Below, in pieces: positions 60,452 through 64,000 of a DNA stretch of 64,000 bases. The number at the start of each line of letters is the position of its first letter. The first letter of the stretch is position 1. Both the position numbers and the translations under genes were made by a program. The notes beneath the pieces are model-generated. The model did no database searches. It was given only the letters and a program-made list of their open reading frames with translations, and was not told the origin of the DNA. The stretch comes from Fasciolopsis buskii (lineage: Eukaryota > Platyhelminthes > Trematoda > Plagiorchiida > Fasciolidae): assembly GCA_008360955.1 (NCBI GenBank), contig LUCM01008455.1, positions 61,677 through 125,676 on the forward strand. Direction: 5' to 3'.

Positions 60452-62999
60452 AGAAGTTTCAACGCCCTTTGCTGCGACCGCCAGAGCGAATAGCCATTAC
60501 AAGCCCCTAAGTAGATTCCCTTCATCATATGGAAGGCAGCTGCGGCAGCTTTGGCCCTCCAGATCTACGGTTACCACTACCTTCGGCGAAGGCGGCTAAG
60601 TTGCCGCTGTTGGTGGGCCCAAGGTTGAGGGTGTCTTCTACCTTTCTCCCATAGTGTGATACTGGAAACTTGTCGTCTAGACATATGAGCACCACCCCCT
60701 CAGTGAAATGTTACAAATTAAACAGTATCTGTGTCTTGAAGTGCAAGTTGGTAATTCTATACTTTCAAATGGGTTATTATTACAAGACTGACAAGCTACT
60801 CCTGGTTGATTCACCTGAAAGTTCAACTATTACGGGCGCTGCCGCCTCCGTTCCTTTTGCTGTAAACGGTGACCCTACAGGTTTCAATAATGTGCAATTT
60901 TTAATCCCGCACGATTTGAAGTTCATACTACGAGATCGATCTTCATTACTCACCTAAGGTTTGATTCGCGACTAGCCTTTGGTTCCCAAACAAGGGATAT
61001 ATCTTTGTTCAGGCTGAGCACTGCCTTCCGGGGAAGGGTTCAACGACCGGATCCGAGAGTGAAGCTCCCTACCTGGTTCCTCTGAGGCAGCGAACTCCAG
61101 ATGAGCTTTCTATTCTGCTGTTTGCTGGAATCTTAGACTTGGTCTTCTGACCTGCTTGTGTCTTTGCTCTGGTCTTCATTTGAACCCGCTGACGTCATGT
61201 TTTTGGGCCAACAATTTGCAGGAAGCTGTCGCTGGACAGTAGTAAGTTCAGCCGTTTGCTGCCTATGCACTTTCATTACACAAGATGTCAGCACCTGCAT
61301 ATATCTCTGAACGATATACTCCCAGTAATAGCACTAGTTTTGCGTACCTGGACGAAATACTTACACAGATTAGAATTTTCGTCCCCTCATTCCCGAACTT
61401 TCTTGCATTGGCTACATACCCACCAAACCCAGATATTTGCAATTCATTGGGTAAAATTTCGCCATGAATCTCGAGCACTGTGAGGTTCCCCACCTGTTGT
61501 AGGTTCCACATTTCGTGCCTTTCACGGCATGTTTTTCCCGGCCCGCATTCAGAGAGAAATGAAATACTCGCGGTATCCCTGACAAAATTTACAACAGGGG
61601 AAATTTTCTGGCCCAACAGACACAACAAAACTGCGCACCAAAACACGATACAGGAGACACCGGGCAAAAATTGAATCATCGTAGCAAAATTGGAGGCAAG
61701 TACCTCTTTCCAAAAGAAGGCAACTCGTAAAACTGCGCACCTTTGACTGTTCTGAGGCACGCAATATGCAGTGAATGAAGTGAGGTGACTTCACGTTTTC
61801 AAAAAAAGTTTTTAATCCACAGCAGTCAAAAATTTAAGCCGCACAGCATGTAAGCTGCCGCCAATTTAATGAATTCGCTATTCCATAAATCAGTGAAATA
61901 GCGTGCAATAATTGAAAAAAGTTTTTATTACACTGTCTAAAATATGACAAATTTGGTTGCCCAGATGTTAGCCTTTGCCGTTTATCACTCTAGGCAAATT
62001 CAGCGCAGTGTTTATCCTCCGGTAAGCCACTTGAATCGATTTTAGATTTTTCCCACTCTGTTTGCCTTTTGGTCTTTTGTTTAGTGTGACCAATTTACAC
62101 CACCAATCAAACGGAAGATGTCAAGAGGCCATGCCGGTCTGAGAGCAAAAACCACGTTTTGAAAGCTGAAATAAGCAACCCGGAAGTACAGAAGAAATAA
62201 ATGAGTATAAAAATCCGTGGAAAAATCTAAATGAACATGAATGCAACACAGAGCTCGTGGCAAAAACGGGGTCAATAAACCCGCGGTTAACAGGAAGTCA
62301 CGAGAGCCAAGAAAAAGTTTGAAGCGAAACTCGCTACAAATTTGAACTCTGAAGCAGGGGCCAAAGCATTTCCAGCAAGTGGATAGAGTTCTAGCGCGGC
62401 ATTTAAATGAATAAGATTAGTCGCGGTATCTTCCCGTCCCAAAGTAACCAAGGATGAAAGCTCAGCAGTCGCTGCAACTAGCCGTCCGTTAAAGCAAACT
62501 GTGACAATATTTCTAAGGCCTAGGTTGGAACAATCTGGATTTTTGGGGTGACCTGCAGCGGAATCAGAAGTTCTCACTTGGCACTTTCTACAACCTGAAG
62601 GAGAACGCCTCGGGGCCGCACCCAGGAAAATATACCAGGCTGTAATGTATGCATTGTTCCCGGGGACAGCATAGGAGGCGTAGAAAGTGAGTAAGGAATG
62701 CTTGCAAGGTAGCCACAGATGTGGATATACGGAAACAGTGCATGAATTAGCAATCGTAAAGCTGAAGCAACAACAGGGCCGAGGAAGTGCACATGAAGGA
62801 CCACGTAACGTACAAAGACTACAGAATTGATGAGAAAAAACAGATGAAGCAGCAATAATAATCCGTCGGAATCTCGCAAACTGCGTGAGTGTGTTGATAA
62901 TAGACTCGTTGAGCTTGCGGGCCACTTCTTACTTCGCCAAGATTCTAAGTGAAGCTGCAAGAACCAATGGGACGCTAAACTGCTGGACCTGATGCAAGC
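60452..62999. other. Unassigned sequence with a possible endonuclease scrap
   Basis: The 165-codon minus frame 61760-61263 has NELQISGFGGYVANARKFGN and TKILICV, resembling the E.SD.EL.I.GY...RADR...GGGV.IYV block of a LINE endonuclease, but the rest of the frame does not fit. Overlapping minus frames at 63140-62287 are hydrophobic and Ser/Leu-rich and overlap plus-strand LINE sequence, so they are unlikely to be genes. A plus stretch at 62297-62380 (RAKKKFEAKLATN) resembles a LINE linker in isolation. Confidence 0.35.
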
Positions 63000-64000
63000 A
63001 GTGCCGGCCTGAACAAAGAAGTTCGGATTATTAGGTGGCTTGAACTCTCGGCACATCAATTGGGAGAGCGAAACTGCCTCTAGGGCAACCCCAGTAAAGA
63101 TAGTCAATAAGCAACAGCTCCTGCATAGTACGGCCAACATGTAAAACAGGTTGCTAAGTACAGAGTAGAGTAAAGCCTCTTATCACTTTAATTGGCGATC
63201 ACCAGTTATTCAGGAGCCCCTTGGCAAACGTGAACACGAGGTAATCAGGCCTGTGCTTTCGATGCAGAATGGACCGCCAGCAGAGCCTTCCTCATATGGT
63301 ATATTATAATGAAGATTGATGAGATGAAAAAGACTCGGATGTGAACACCCTGGTTACCGAAACACCAAAGCCCAACCGCGGAAGAAATCTGGGTAATCAT
63401 TAACGAGGAGTGATCAAGCTGACGTAGGAGTTTTTACCTCTTAAAGTCACTAAAATCAATCGTCACCCACCATTGTGGGGTTCACAAATAAAGATATCAG
63501 AGGATACAAAACTCGGAGAGAGTGAATATATTAAGCGTTTTGAACCCATTTGAAACAAAAGAGCCGCAGACAGGTGCTCAATTAGGCACAAGCGCTTCAG
63601 CAAAAGAAAAAATGCTTGTTTCAACGTAACTTAGGAAGGAATATCCAAGAAAACCACGGGCTTACTGAGCATACGCATGGTGTAAAAACAATTCGGGGAT
63701 TCTGTTACAGCACCAGAACGAATTAGGCTCAAAGAATCAGAAAAAGGCAAATGTCGTTGAAACCATTCAAGGGTGAATTTTGCCTGCTGGATAAATCCCA
63801 TAACAAATTAGAAACAGGCAAAACTACACAGATCTCAAAACTTCTGGAACGCTTTGCAAGAGGGGCGCAGTTTACGATGAAGAGATGCAAGCTGAATAAG
63901 TTTAAAGCCTCTGGCCCGGAAGGGATGCGCCCGGCAGTCGTCCGACAGTCGGCGGAACCGCTTGTACTCTCCGCCGGGCAACTCTCCAGTGCTTTCGTTG
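63000..64000 (+). mobile_element. CR1-type LINE, endonuclease C-terminus to RT start, runs off right edge
   Basis: In one plus-strand reading frame (starting at positions such as 63028, 63211, 63568 and 63892) four family blocks appear in order. They are LLGGLNSRHINWESETA (GDFN.P.INW) at 63028-63078, EPLGKREHEVIRPVLSM (PPLGKSDH.VI) at 63214-63264, a linker with ALQQKKKCLFQRNLGRN at about 63590-63645, and LNKFKASGPEGMRPAVV (LNK.KSPGPDGI.P.VL) at 63892-63942, then AEPLVLSAGQLSSAF. The frame holds without net shift for about 970 bases but contains several in-frame stops, so it decayed by substitution. SDH reads REH, and the Asp of GDFN reads Gly. The RT motifs beyond lie outside the window. Confidence 0.85.

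Noticed and set aside
62297..62380. RAKKKFEAKLATN as a LINE linker on the plus strand
   Set aside because: It is short, and the endonuclease block of the neighbouring plus LINE lies downstream of it, which is the wrong order for one element.
62287..63140. Overlapping minus frames of 212 and 188 codons
   Set aside because: They overlap each other in different frames, are Ser/Leu-rich, and overlap plus-strand LINE sequence at 63000-63140.
1..64000. Bacterial features such as operons, CRISPR arrays and phage modules
   Set aside because: No array of spaced repeats, no dense coding and no ribosome-binding sites; all recognisable proteins are animal-type retroelements.

Overview
This window reads as animal (metazoan) nuclear DNA from a large, repeat-rich genome. 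There are no long open reading frames, no operons and no ribosome-binding sites. Almost everything recognisable is decayed retrotransposon. The set of families is non-LTR elements of the CR1/Jockey type, plus traces of BEL/Pao and Ty3/gypsy LTR elements. That mix is common in invertebrates and would fit a flatworm such as a tapeworm, but the organism is an inference and no host gene was found to test it.

Layout: 1-3301 (minus) is the best-preserved LINE, with ORF1, endonuclease and the start of the reverse transcriptase (RT), running off the left edge. 4990-5410 (minus) is a BEL/Pao RT fragment. 6762-14186 is a cluster of alternating-strand copies of one LINE family, here called family B, whose 3' ends carry short (ATT)n tails. 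19700-21560 (plus) is a decayed LINE covering endonuclease to RT C-terminus. 25400-25560 (plus) and 33633-33863 (plus) hold endonuclease tails, 27848-27922 a tRNA-derived sequence, 28970-29346 (minus) a possible RT core, and 29746-30013 a long imperfect hairpin. 30367-31246 (minus) is a truncated family B copy almost identical to the one at 11.4-12.3 kb. 35610-36045 (minus), 42740-43247 (plus) and 51650-54145 (plus) are further family B copies.

39949-40748 and 43512-44311 form an inverted repeat. The arms are 800 bases each, appear identical and enclose 2763 bases. A Ty3/gypsy pol remnant lies immediately to the right (about 44.4-45.9 kb). Three more LINEs follow: 47400-50000 (minus), 58380-60451 (minus) and 63000-64000 (plus, running off the right edge).

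The elements do not work together. They are independent insertions of different ages, nested and broken. Every reading frame recognised is disabled by frameshifts or stops, except short stretches of the leftmost LINE. The most unusual structural signals are the 800-base inverted repeat, the tail-to-tail family B insertions sharing one (ATT)9 tract, and the near-identical 19-kb-separated copies. No new gene system, CRISPR array, rRNA or intact cellular gene was seen. The remaining unique-looking sequence (over half of the window) holds nothing I can name.
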